Below are positions 42,417 through 50,844 of a stretch of DNA of 52,251 bases, piece by piece (position 1 is the first letter of the stretch; each line of letters opens with the position of its first letter). The translations under genes were made by a program, and so were the position numbers. The notes under the pieces are model-generated. The model had not been told where the DNA came from and made no database searches. It worked only from the letters and a program-made list of their open reading frames with translations. The stretch is from an uncultured Prevotella sp. (lineage in GTDB: Bacteria; Bacteroidota; Bacteroidia; Bacteroidales; Bacteroidaceae), in contig CAKPYB010000025.1 in assembly GCA_934202525.1 (NCBI GenBank), positions 1 through 52,251 of the forward strand, given 5' to 3'.

Positions 42417-43771
42417 TAAGCGTTCTCCTTGCGCAGGGTGTTCAGACCGTCGCGTACAATCTTCTGCAATTCGAGTTTAGATGAATCTACAAACTCAGCC
42501 ACAGCAAAATCTTCAGGGCTTACCTCGTAGATACCGAGCTGCTCCTGCTTGTCGATGTCGCCTGCGATGATTGCCTTGATGAGATACTCACCATAGATGT
42601 CCATAGGAAGCACCTTGTCATACTCGCCGCTCATGATCATGTGGCGCTCGCCACCCTTCACGCGGGCATCGAGATTATACTCCTTCTTCTTGCCGAAGAG
42701 CCAGGAGAGATATGAACGCGATGTAGAGAACTGATCGGTACGTGGAAGAATCCAACCCAGCATCTCGTCGTTGTCATCACCCTCTGGGATGGCTGTAATC
42801 TCTGATGTATGACCACCTACGAAATCGGCTGTAGTTGTCTTTACACCAGTAAGAGGATTACCATTGATAAGTCGCACATGGTCAACAGCTTTCAGCTGAT
42901 TGGCTACAAAACTGCTTAAAGGTGTACCTACCAATACTTCAGCATAGCCAGGAGTCTTGATTTCACTACCAGCCACAGCTACAGTCTTGTGCAAATCAAC
43001 CTTACCTGTCAGGAAGAGTCTTCCGAAGAAGATAACCGATGCTGGATCTACTGTCCAAACCACCTCGCCCTTGTTTACCGGGTCGATGTTGTTCACCTGT
43101 ACGCCTACATTACCTGCCGGACAAGGACCGTCGAATACATTGAGTTCTACGTTCTTAGCCTCGCCGAGCGCATTAGAGTGCTGCTCTACACCAACGCCAA
43201 GATAAGTTTTCGCAATCTTGCTCAAGGCTGTCAAACCCGTCTGGAAAGCCTCTTCGTTGCCTTCGAGTTCTACCTCAAAGTCGGCTGCGAGCGGCATGTC
43301 GCGGAGGGCAGAAACGAAAATTGCCTTAGGCTTGGTGTCGGGAGTTGTGGACACAGCATAAGGCAACTGGTTGATGTATCCGAAGAGACCAGCCTCAAGC
43401 AGCGCCTGCTTGACAGCCTCACCGTCTAACGCATCAACGTTTTTCTTACCAAAATCCGTAGAGGTCTGTACTGCGTCGGCCTTCACCTTCACGCAGAGCA
43501 CCTTTCGGCGCTCCCCTCTCTCAATGGCGGTTACTTCTCCGCTCACTGGCGAGGCAAACTTCACCTCCGGGCAAGCCTTGTTCACAAACAAGGCATCTCC
43601 GGCATTGACATGATCGCCCTCGCGTACCACTACCTTAGGAGTCACACCCACGAAAGCCGCAGGAACCAGCGCATACTCGCCAGCCTGAGCCACCTGGAGC
43701 GTTACATCCTTGGAAGCCTTACCCGTAAGGTTAATGTCCAAGCCTTTACGTAACTTAATTACATTTGCCAT
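42416..43771 (-). CDS. nqrA: Na+-translocating NADH:quinone reductase subunit A
   Basis: This is a 451-residue peripheral cytosolic subunit that contributes to the quinone-binding region. It begins MANVIKLRKGLDINLTGKAS and shows the biotinyl-lipoyl-like fold near residues 45-95 (VREGDHVNAGDALFVNKACP, FASPVSGEVTAIERGERR), then PFDGPCPAGNVGVQV-like sequence and the C-terminal EVSPEDFAVAEFVDSSKLELQ. First gene of the operon. Confidence 0.96.
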   Translation of the reverse strand: MANVIKLRKGLDINLTGKASKDVTLQVAQAGEYALVPAAFVGVTPKVVVREGDHVNAGDALFVNKACPEVKFASPVSGEVTAIERGERRKVLCVKVKADAVQTSTDFGKKNVDALDGEAVKQALLEAGLFGYINQLPYAVSTTPDTKPKAIFVSALRDMPLAADFEVELEGNEEAFQTGLTALSKIAKTYLGVGVEQHSNALGEAKNVELNVFDGPCPAGNVGVQVNNIDPVNKGEVVWTVDPASVIFFGRLFLTGKVDLHKTVAVAGSEIKTPGYAEVLVGTPLSSFVANQLKAVDHVRLINGNPLTGVKTTTADFVGGHTSEITAIPEGDDNDEMLGWILPRTDQFSTSRSYLSWLFGKKKEYNLDARVKGGERHMIMSGEYDKVLPMDIYGEYLIKAIIAGDIDKQEQLGIYEVSPEDFAVAEFVDSSKLELQKIVRDGLNTLRKENA

Positions 43772-43922
43772 AACTACATTAAAAAATATTATATATAAAC
43801 TTACTAATCACTTCAAGATATATGCTTCAGCGCCCTCATCAAGACGCTATCCTGGTCATCTGCCATAAAACATATATTTTATCTACTTCTATGCTGAAAC
43901 TTCTAAACGTGCTGCAAAAATA
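43772..43922 (-). promoter_or_regulatory. nqr operon promoter -7 box and structured leader
   Basis: A minus-strand TATTTTTG -7 box lies at 43915-43922, with no clear -33. The roughly 140-nt leader down to nqrA contains self-complementary pieces on the minus strand: TTTCAGC with GCTGA, ATATATG with CATATAT, and AGCG with CGCT. It may fold into a multi-stem structure. I match it to no known riboswitch. Confidence 0.45.
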
Positions 43923-43963
43923 GTGAAAAAAAGTGATATAAAAAAGAAAAATTGTGTGAATTA

Positions 43964-43995
43964 TTCGATTTTATGCCGATTTTTCAGTAATTTTG
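43964..43995 (+). promoter_or_regulatory. Promoter of the tamB-family gene
   Basis: TTCG (43964-43967, one mismatch), 20-nt spacer, TAATTTTG (43988-43995), about 48 bases before the proposed CTG start. Confidence 0.65.
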
Positions 43996-44043
43996 TCGCA
44001 AAATTCAAATTAGTAACATTTTTGTAAACTAGAGAAAGCAACT

Positions 44044-47000
44044 CTGAAACATTTAAAACATATCATCAATGGCATTATATGGACGCTGGCTGCTGTCTAT
44101 TTCTTGCTCGTAGTACTGTTGCACGTGCCACCAGTACAGGCCTTCATAGGCTCTCAGGTAGCCGGTGCCCTGGCTCAGAAATTCGGCACAGAGGTTAGCA
44201 TCGGAAAGGTGAACCTGGGCTTCTTTAACCGTATTATCATTGATGACGTGATGATGCTCGACCAGAAGGGCGACAGCATGATTTGCGCCTCTCGCGTATC
44301 AGCAAAGCTCGATTTCCTGCCCCTCAAGGATGGCAAGATTTCGGTTTCATCTGCCCAGCTCTTCGGTCTCAACGCCAACATCTACAAGCAGGATGCCAAG
44401 AGCCCGATGAACATCCAGTTCGTGCTCGATTCGCTGGCTTCGAAAGATACCACCCGCCATACTCCGCTCGACCTGCACATCGGAAGTCTGATTATCCGGC
44501 ATGGTGCCGTTGCCTACAACCAGCGCGATATTGCACCTAAACCGGGCGTCTTTTCGCCGCAGCATCTAAGCATCACCGACCTCTCTGCCCACATTATTCT
44601 GGGCCATCTCACCGACAAGGATATCCATTTGGCTGTCAAGAAGATAGCGCTGAAAGATAAATCAGGACTTCAACTCAGAAATCTGAGATTCAAACTCGAT
44701 GCCGACCAGCAGCAAGCCCTGCTCAGAGACTTCAGCATCGAGCTTCCTCATTCGCAGTTGCAGTTTGATGACCTGCGCGCTACCTACCGCATCGAGAACA
44801 AGCATATCGTAAAGCCTACACTCCAGTTTCAGGGCGGCATCAAGCCGTCCGTCATCACGCTTGCTGATATTGCCTGCTTCGTGCCTGAACTCCGCAAGTT
44901 CAAGGATGCCCTGCAGCTTCATCTCCAGTTTTCGGGCACCAGTACATCTGCCCGCATCCATAACCTCGAATTCAAGACTCAGAGCGGCAGTCTGCTGCTC
45001 AGGGCTAACGGCCGTGTGAGCGATTGGGACCGCCTTCTGCGCTGGAAGGCAAACATCTCAGCCCTCAAGATATCAGGCGATGGCATCGGAGAGGTTTCCA
45101 AAAATCTGGGCAAACGCATCAGCATTCCGAAAGAAGTGCTGCGCCTGGGCGACATATATTATATAGGTGAAGTATATGGTGCAGGCAAGAACGTAGGCAC
45201 CCGCGGACAGCTGAAGACCGGCGTGGGCGAAGTAGCCATCAAGGCCGAAAAGGCTGGCTCCGAACTCAAGGCTAGCATCAACACCCAGGGCATTAACCTG
45301 GGCAGAATCCTCGACAACGGGCAGTTCGGCATCCTGGCAGCATCGCTTTCGGCTCACGGCAACAAGCAGCATTTCTATGCCAAGGGCAGCATTCCGCGCT
45401 TCGATTTCAACAAGTACAGCTACCGCAACATCCGGATAGACGGCAGCTATAACCGGGGATTGCTCGAGGGACTCGCATCCATCGCCGACCCTAACGCCAA
45501 CATCCAGGTAGAAGGCTCCTACTCCATCCCGCGCAAGCAGTATTCAGCTACTGCCCATGTACAGCATCTGCTGCCAACCATCCTGGGACTGAAGGTAGCC
45601 GACAAGACCTACAGTCTCAATGACATCACCGTAAGCGCCAAGAACCAGGGCAAGGACAGCTATTTCGACCTCGAAGCCCCGTTCGCCAGCATCCATGTTG
45701 ACGGAGAGTACGATTACGCCACCCTTGCCAAGAGTTTCACCAACCTGGTAGCCAGCAAACTGCCTACCCTTCCGGGCATCGGCAAGGTAGACAGGAGTGC
45801 GAAGAACCATTTCACCTTCCAGGCAGAAATCACCTCTACCGAGATTCTGCAGCGCATGCTGGGTATTCCGTTGCAGATAGAGCAGCCCGTATTTGCCGAT
45901 GGATTCATGAACGATGCCGAGAAAACCGTCAACATCTATGCCAGCGTGCCTGACTTCAGCTATGGCGGCAAAGACTATCATGGAGCCAAAGTGCGACTGC
46001 ATACCATCAACGATTCGCTCAAGGTAGATGCGCAGATCAGGCAGGGCAAATGGGGAGATAACGGACCGGGCATCCACGTAAAGGCAGCCGCTGCCGACAA
46101 CCAGCTCTTCGCCAAGCTCTTCTACAACAACCATTCGGCTAAGCTCCCTATCCAGGGCATCATCGATACGAGGGCGCAGTTCTTCAAGAACGAAAATCAT
46201 GTTTCTACCGCCCACGTAACCATACACCCGTCTGAAATCAGAATCGACGGCACGCCGTGGGAGGTTCATCCTGCCGACATCATCTACAGCAAGAACCGCC
46301 TGCTGGTAGACCATTTCGCCGTGAGCCACGACCAGCAGCACGTCATCGTTTCGGGTCTGGCAACACCTGAGAAGAACGATTCTATCGTAGCCGACCTGAA
46401 GGATGTGGATGTAGCATACGTGCTGAACCTCATCAATTTCCATTCGGTAGATTTCACCGGCAAGGCTTCGGGCAAGGCTATCATCAAGAGCCTCTTCAAC
46501 GACCCTGATGCCTACGCCCAGCTAGACGTGAAGGAGTTTACCTTCGAAAACGGACCGCTCGGTGTGCTCCATGCTGGTGTCAACTTCAACAAGGAGCTCG
46601 AACAGATTGACATTCATGCAGTTGCCGACGATGGTCCGGAGCATCAGACGCTCATCAACGGATACGTCTCGCCTAAGCGCAACTATATCGACCTGGGTAT
46701 CGATGCCCAGGGCACCAGCATGAAATTCCTCGAGAATTTCTGCGGCAGTTTCATGAACCAGGTAGAAGCCTGGGGCGATGGGCATCTCAATGTGGTGGGT
46801 GATTTGAAAAACATCAATCTCGTGGGCGACCTTACCGCTCACGGCAAGGTGCACCTCAAGCAGCTCAACACCGATTATACCTTCGATGCGCTCCATGCCC
46901 ACGCTATCCCAGATGATATCCTCATAGAGAATGATACCATCTTCGACCGCAACCGCAACATAGCCATCCTGAGCGGAGGCATCCACCACAAGCACCTCAC

Positions 47001-48324
47001 CAGGCTGAGCTACGACCTCGATATCAAGGCGCACAACTTCCTGGGCTTCGATACCCGCGAGTTTGGCGACAACACCTTCTATGGCACCATCTATGCCACG
47101 GGCGAGGTAGGCATCCACGGCAAGAGCGGCGAAACCGTCATCGACATCAACGCCGAACCCGAACCGGGCAGCATCTTTGTATATAATGTGGCAAGTCCGG
47201 ACGCCATCAGCGACAAGAGCTTTATCCACTGGCACGAGATTGTGCCGGATATCATGGACAGCCTGAACGGGGCTCCAACCACGAAACAGAGAGAGGATGA
47301 CATCGATTTTGAATCGGATATGCGCATCAACTTCCTCGTAAACACCAACCAGAACCTCACGTTCAAGCTGATTATGGACGAGCAGTCGGGCGATTACATC
47401 ACCCTGAACGGAGATGGCGTAATTCGCGCCAACTACTTCAACAAGGGCTCGTTCGACATGTTTGGCAACTATGTGGTAGACCACGGCACCTACAAGCTCA
47501 CCATCCAGAATCTCATCAAGAAGGAGTTCGAGTTTATGCCGGGTGGCACCATCGCCTTCGGTGGCAACCCATACAATGCCCCACTCAACCTGCGGGCTAA
47601 ATATACCGTAAACGGAGTGCCGCTGAGCGACCTGCGCATAGGCCGTTCGTTCTCGGGCAACAACATCCGCGTAGACTGCCTGATGGACATCACCGGCACG
47701 CCTCAATCGCCTAAGGTAGATTTCTCTATGGACCTGCCTACGGTTAACAGCGATGCCAAGCAGATGATCTATTCGCTCATCAATTCGCAGGAAGAGATGA
47801 ACCAGCAGGTGCTCTATCTTCTGGGCATCGGCCGATTCTACGCTCAGACCAACAACAACCAGGTGAGCGAGGATAATGAGCAGCAGAGTCAGACTTCGCT
47901 GGCGATGCAGAGCCTGCTGAGCGGCACCATCTCGCAGCAGCTGAACACCGTACTTTCCAACGTGGTAAAGAGCAACAACTGGAATTTCGGTGCCAACATA
48001 TCTACGGGCGATGAAGGTTTCAACAATGCCGAATACGAGGGCATTCTGAGCGGCAAGCTACTCAACAACCGTTTGCTCTTCAATGGTCAGTTCGGTTATC
48101 GCGACAATCCGAATGCCACGCAGAGTTTCATCGGCGATTTTGACCTCCGCTACCTCATCTTCCCAAACGGCAACCTCGCCATACGCATGTACAATCAGAC
48201 CAACGACCGCTATTTTACGCGCAACAGTCTGAACACGCAGGGTCTCGGCCTCATCATGAAGAAAGACTTCAACGGCCTCCGCGATTTCTTCGGCATCAAA
48301 AAGAAGAAGAAGAAAAAGAAATAA
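44044..48324 (+). CDS. TamB-family translocation/assembly module protein
   Basis: This giant protein of about 1,426 residues, anchored in the inner membrane, spans the periplasm; TamB/AsmA-like proteins move lipids or barrel proteins to the outer membrane. It has an N-terminal membrane helix (HIINGIIWTLAAVYFLLVVLL), long beta-repeat AsmA-like sequence, and a C-terminal DUF490 domain (LNLRAKYTVNGVPLSDL, DITGTPQSPKVDFSMDLP, NSQEEMNQQVLYLLGIGRF) with a final barrel-like strand region and a KKKKKKKK tail. Start problem: no ATG or GTG lies in frame upstream of the helix. TTG at 44104 would cut most of the helix away. A CTG at 44044 gives LKHLKHIING, matching the usual MKK-like opening, so I place the start there. 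Confidence 0.9.
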   Translation: MKHLKHIINGIIWTLAAVYFLLVVLLHVPPVQAFIGSQVAGALAQKFGTEVSIGKVNLGFFNRIIIDDVMMLDQKGDSMICASRVSAKLDFLPLKDGKISVSSAQLFGLNANIYKQDAKSPMNIQFVLDSLASKDTTRHTPLDLHIGSLIIRHGAVAYNQRDIAPKPGVFSPQHLSITDLSAHIILGHLTDKDIHLAVKKIALKDKSGLQLRNLRFKLDADQQQALLRDFSIELPHSQLQFDDLRATYRIENKHIVKPTLQFQGGIKPSVITLADIACFVPELRKFKDALQLHLQFSGTSTSARIHNLEFKTQSGSLLLRANGRVSDWDRLLRWKANISALKISGDGIGEVSKNLGKRISIPKEVLRLGDIYYIGEVYGAGKNVGTRGQLKTGVGEVAIKAEKAGSELKASINTQGINLGRILDNGQFGILAASLSAHGNKQHFYAKGSIPRFDFNKYSYRNIRIDGSYNRGLLEGLASIADPNANIQVEGSYSIPRKQYSATAHVQHLLPTILGLKVADKTYSLNDITVSAKNQGKDSYFDLEAPFASIHVDGEYDYATLAKSFTNLVASKLPTLPGIGKVDRSAKNHFTFQAEITSTEILQRMLGIPLQIEQPVFADGFMNDAEKTVNIYASVPDFSYGGKDYHGAKVRLHTINDSLKVDAQIRQGKWGDNGPGIHVKAAAADNQLFAKLFYNNHSAKLPIQGIIDTRAQFFKNENHVSTAHVTIHPSEIRIDGTPWEVHPADIIYSKNRLLVDHFAVSHDQQHVIVSGLATPEKNDSIVADLKDVDVAYVLNLINFHSVDFTGKASGKAIIKSLFNDPDAYAQLDVKEFTFENGPLGVLHAGVNFNKELEQIDIHAVADDGPEHQTLINGYVSPKRNYIDLGIDAQGTSMKFLENFCGSFMNQVEAWGDGHLNVVGDLKNINLVGDLTAHGKVHLKQLNTDYTFDALHAHAIPDDILIENDTIFDRNRNIAILSGGIHHKHLTRLSYDLDIKAHNFLGFDTREFGDNTFYGTIYATGEVGIHGKSGETVIDINAEPEPGSIFVYNVASPDAISDKSFIHWHEIVPDIMDSLNGAPTTKQREDDIDFESDMRINFLVNTNQNLTFKLIMDEQSGDYITLNGDGVIRANYFNKGSFDMFGNYVVDHGTYKLTIQNLIKKEFEFMPGGTIAFGGNPYNAPLNLRAKYTVNGVPLSDLRIGRSFSGNNIRVDCLMDITGTPQSPKVDFSMDLPTVNSDAKQMIYSLINSQEEMNQQVLYLLGIGRFYAQTNNNQVSEDNEQQSQTSLAMQSLLSGTISQQLNTVLSNVVKSNNWNFGANISTGDEGFNNAEYEGILSGKLLNNRLLFNGQFGYRDNPNATQSFIGDFDLRYLIFPNGNLAIRMYNQTNDRYFTRNSLNTQGLGLIMKKDFNGLRDFFGIKKKKKKKK

Positions 48325-48330
48325 AAAGCC

Positions 48331-48373
48331 AAAAAGAGGGTGTGTCACAAGCAGATGACTCACCCTCTTTTTT
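48331..48373 (+). terminator. tamB-family gene terminator, copy 2 of the dispersed hairpin
   Basis: AAAAAGAGGGTG (48331-48342), 18-nt loop with inner GTCA/TGAC stem, CACCCTCTTTTTT (48361-48373). The outer stem is identical to that at 6472-6513; the loop differs but keeps its inner pairs. Confidence 0.85.
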
Positions 48374-49230
48374 ATTTTCTGAGCTTCGCATGTGGGGAAG
48401 TTAAGGGAAGTTAGAGGGAAGTTAAGGGACCAATGTCCTAAGTTTAAGCTAGAAGACTATTGTCTCTTAACTTCCCGAACGACCGTAGGGAGTGATAACT
48501 CCTTTAACTTCAATAAATTCTCACACTGGCGAAACTTGAATAACTCCTTAAAATTCGTTAACTTCTGAACTTACGAAACCAGAATCTAATATGCGAAACT
48601 TCAAGTTTTCTGCGTTAATATTTGTTTAAAAATCAGTCCTTTTTCGGTATCGTTAACTTCTTTTATCTGATAATTGTTTAACACAACATAAGACGGGATT
48701 TCCTACCCCACTCGATTTTTCAAAGATTTCAGCGGTAAGAAAAGAGGAAAAAAGGGACCCTAAAAAAAAGGCACCCATTTCGGAACCAAAAATAAACGCT
48801 TAAAATATGTAAAAACGGGCAGAATTCTTAAAATATGTTTACAAAAAGCGAAAAACACCCTTCACCACCCTTCACCCGTAACTATTTGACACACAAAACG
48901 TTAAATAAAAAGGTGAAGGGTGAAGGTTTGAAAACTCTTTTTTATATATACGCGCGGCAAGGGAAAAAATCCGTTTTTTCATTTTTCTGATTATCTGGTT
49001 TTTCCAAAAATCCTAAAAAAAAGAATATAATATAAGATTTAAAATATACCCTTCACCCTTCACCTCATCACTTTTCCGATGTTTCGCTTCTTCACTACTT
49101 TTTCTTCAAAATACCCCAACAAAAATGGGCGCAAAAATGCTGCGTTAAATAGTTTAACCTAGGTTATTCTTTGTAAAAAGCGAGTCCTATAGGACTCGCC
49201 GCCTAAGTAAAACATTTTGTATACCTTCGC
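48374..49230. repeat. Repeat-rich non-coding stretch
   Basis: No convincing gene is seen. Three GGGAAGTTA repeats (48395-48425) face an inverted TTAACTTCCC (48467-48476). Heptamer-type CCCTTCA repeats occur at 48856-48878 and 49048-49066, with the complement AGGTGAAGGGTGAAGG at 48911-48926, so the transcript could pair. I recall similar CACCCTTCACC tracts upstream of VirE-type genes in Bacteroides. A TACCTTCG -7-like box lies at 49216-49223. Confidence 0.55.
49156..49199. repeat. Two perfect palindromes before the VirE-like remnant
   Basis: AACCTAGGTT (49156-49165) and GCGAGTCCTATAGGACTCGC (49180-49199) are perfect palindromes 14 bases apart. The second is a 20-bp uninterrupted palindrome directly upstream of the -7-like box. 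It may be an operator or a recombination-associated site. Confidence 0.6.
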
Positions 49231-49400
49231 AACATGAAAAAACGATAAAACCAGATACTGGTATTACTGCGATGAAGGTGGACAAGAGAACGGCAGAGGA
49301 CATCAAGCACCGGCTGCCCTGCATCACACCCAGCGTGCAGCTCAAGGGAAACTCCAAGAAGCTGACTGACTTCAGGAAGGAAACCTATTGGCTGATGCCG
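49231..49400 (+). pseudogene. Decayed N-terminal fragment resembling VirE/BT4734-type proteins
   Basis: An ATG at 49231 reads MKKR then stops. One extra A in the A-run at 49234-49239 would join it to an open frame TIKPDTGITAMKVDKRTAED, then IKHRLPCITPSVQLKGNSKK, which continues to about 49400. The KxxLPxITP pattern followed by a Lys-rich loop is what I recall at the N-terminus of BT4734-like/VirE proteins, which in Bacteroidales often lie before a DUF4248 gene, as here. The frame then runs on through the 21-bp array to a stop at 49523 and lacks all downstream domains. Identity is moderately supported. Confidence 0.5.
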
Positions 49401-49434
49401 ATACGCCGCCCGAGGATCTCCCATTTTAGGAAAT

Positions 49435-49518
49435 TCTGCTTCGGAGATATTTTTTTATCTTTCGGAGATATTTCCGTATCTTTCGGAGGGATTTCCGTAT
49501 CTTTCGGAGGGATTTTAT
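49435..49518. repeat. Four-unit 21-bp tandem array, TTTCGGAG type
   Basis: Four 21-bp units start at 49435, 49456, 49477 and 49498, with core TATCTTTCGGAGATATTT or GGATTT variants. If translated in the frame of the upstream remnant they give seven-residue repeats (SFGDISV type). The same core occurs in the array at 123-248. Confidence 0.85.
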
Positions 49519-49573
49519 TCTAACAGGCAGAAGAAAGAAGCAACTGACAAAAACAGACTAAAAAGAACAAATT

Positions 49574-49771
49574 ATGATAGAAGACAGAAGTTACGGGAAG
49601 GCAGAGCTCGCCATGCTCTACTTTCCCACCGCTACCCCCAGGGTAGCGCTCAACCGGCTGGTGAGATGGATCAACCGGTGTCCCGAGCTCAAGCAGAGCC
49701 TCTGTTCGGGCAATGCCTTTCAATTGGTTCGCCATTGGCGAACCAATTACAACAGCTTGAAAATAAGATAG
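49574..49771 (+). pseudogene. Truncated DUF4248 family protein
   Basis: Residues 1-44 (MIEDRSYGKAELAMLYFPTA, then TPRVALNRLVRWINRCPELKQSL) match the start of DUF4248, a small Bacteroidales family of about 70-80 residues usually found between VirE-like and HU-like genes. After LKQSL the sequence changes to CSGNAFQLVRHWRTN..., which is out-of-frame YhcG DNA, so the second half of DUF4248 is missing. The junction lies near 49703-49715. It probably no longer makes a full domain. Confidence 0.75.
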
Positions 49772-50589
49772 AAGAAGGTATTGAAATAGGAGAAAAGACA
49801 CTCCTTTGTATTAACAGACCTATAGAGTCAGCAGACTTGCATATAGAGGATTTTGTGGGCATTAGTTTCACTCATCATATGGAAATTTTGCATAAAACTA
49901 CCACTTTAGATGAGCGCATCTACTATATACATCAAGTGAACCTGTATCATTGGAACAAGTACGTATTACGGAAATACTTATCAGATGACCTATATCACCA
50001 TCAAGGCAATATGCCTAACAATTTTCCGAAAGCGATACCAGACATTAAGCAATCAATGAAAACAATATCAATGTTTAAGGATGAATATTTGCTTGATTTC
50101 ATCAATACTGAAAATTTGGGACTGGAGATTGAGGACATTGACGAACGTGTAGTTGAGCAAGAAATTGTAAGAAACATGCGCGATTTCATTCTTCAATTCG
50201 GAAAGGATTTTATCTTTATGGGTAACCAGTATCGTGTCGTACTTGAAGGAGAAGAAATGTTCATAGACCTTTTGTTCTTTAGTCGAGAACTTGCAGCAAT
50301 GGTAGCCGTGGAACTAAAATACGGTAAGTTCAAGCCTTCATATTTGGGACAACTATGTACATATCTACAAGCGTTAGACCTTACTGTAAAAAAGCCACAC
50401 GAAAATCCTTCTATTGGTATTGTTTTATGCAAAGAAATGAACAAGGCTTTTGTTGACATTGTTGTAAGGAACTACGACAGCCCAATGGGAGTAGCAACAT
50501 ATAAAACCAAACAGGATATGCCTGAAGAATTACAGAAGGCTTTGCCTGATTTGGATAAGATGAAAGATCTGTTTTGCAAATCGTTGTAA
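49666..50589 (+). CDS. YhcG-type PDDEXK nuclease (DUF1016), N-terminally truncated
   Basis: From the ATG at 49666 the protein is 307 residues. Residues 1-~18 come from out-of-frame DUF4248 DNA; native sequence seems to begin around PLANQLQQLENK. The rest is the C-terminal DUF1016 nuclease: ISFTHHMEILHKTKT-like, LYHWNKYVLRKYL, DDLYHHQGNMPNNF, and the PDDEXK core MFIDLLFF (Asp201), VAVELKYGKF (Glu216, Lys218) and YLGQL (Gln229). The usual N-terminal DUF1016 domain of about 150 residues is absent. The catalytic residues are intact, so activity is possible; whether it is expressed is unclear. No restriction-modification partner is adjacent. More AT-rich than the tamB gene, consistent with transfer. 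Confidence 0.82.
   Translation: MDQPVSRAQAEPLFGQCLSIGSPLANQLQQLENKIEEGIEIGEKTLLCINRPIESADLHIEDFVGISFTHHMEILHKTTTLDERIYYIHQVNLYHWNKYVLRKYLSDDLYHHQGNMPNNFPKAIPDIKQSMKTISMFKDEYLLDFINTENLGLEIEDIDERVVEQEIVRNMRDFILQFGKDFIFMGNQYRVVLEGEEMFIDLLFFSRELAAMVAVELKYGKFKPSYLGQLCTYLQALDLTVKKPHENPSIGIVLCKEMNKAFVDIVVRNYDSPMGVATYKTKQDMPEELQKALPDLDKMKDLFCKSL
49722..49748. repeat. Palindrome at the DUF4248/YhcG junction
   Basis: Perfect 12-base arms AATTGGTTCGCC (49722-49733) and GGCGAACCAATT (49737-49748) flank ATT. It is inside coding sequence (residues ~20-28 of the YhcG-like protein) and within a few bases of the join between the two genes. Confidence 0.8.
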
Positions 50590-50656
50590 ATGTGTATTCA
50601 CATTTTATAAAATACGTATTAAGGAGTAAGGCTATAATGTTCTTACTCCTTTTTTC
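50588..50656 (+). terminator. YhcG gene terminator, with a second hairpin at the stop codon
   Basis: AAGGAGTAAG (50621-50630) and CTTACTCCTT (50642-50651) with an 11-nt loop run into TTTTTTC. A smaller hairpin, AAATGTG/CACATTT, overlaps the stop codon at 50588-50605. Confidence 0.85.
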
Positions 50657-50772
50657 ATTTGTACAACGAGTGAAGCGATTAATAAAAGTACAATCACCGC
50701 AATAAAACTAATAATTTTACGTTCTTTTCAAAGAAAGTGGTTGTGCAATAGTGACTTAAAGGCTAAAAGCAC

Positions 50773-50780
50773 TACCTTTG
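50773..50780 (+). promoter_or_regulatory. ORF6N gene promoter -7 box
   Basis: TACCTTTG followed by TACGC, 65 bases before the ATG. No TTTG at -33. The hairpin at 50803-50829 would lie in the 5' leader. Confidence 0.55.
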
Positions 50781-50802
50781 TACGCAATATAACAACAACA
50801 CG

Positions 50803-50829
50803 TTTAAGGTCACAATTTGCGACCTTAAA
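50803..50829 (+). promoter_or_regulatory. Leader hairpin of the ORF6N gene
   Basis: TTTAAGGTC (50803-50811) pairs with GACCTTAAA (50821-50829), with inner CAA/TTG pairing. It sits 15 bases before the ORF6N ATG. The core GGTCACAATTTGCGACC resembles the palindrome at 50879-50903 inside the gene, so it may be a binding site for autoregulation. Confidence 0.6.
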
Positions 50830-50844
50830 AATAAAGATAGAAAT

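Noticed and set aside
46522..47706. A 394-codon minus-strand frame inside the tamB-family gene
   Set aside because: Complement of a long GC-richer coding gene; hydrophobic valine-rich translation without motifs, typical of antisense shadows.
49203..49424. A 73-codon minus-strand frame in the VirE-like region
   Set aside because: The plus-strand frame has the conserved-looking LPCITP segment; the minus frame has nothing recognisable.
49435..49518. CRISPR-like array
   Set aside because: Tandem 21-bp repeats with no spacers.
49666..50589. Restriction endonuclease of a type I or II system
   Set aside because: The nuclease fits YhcG/DUF1016; no methyltransferase or specificity gene is adjacent.
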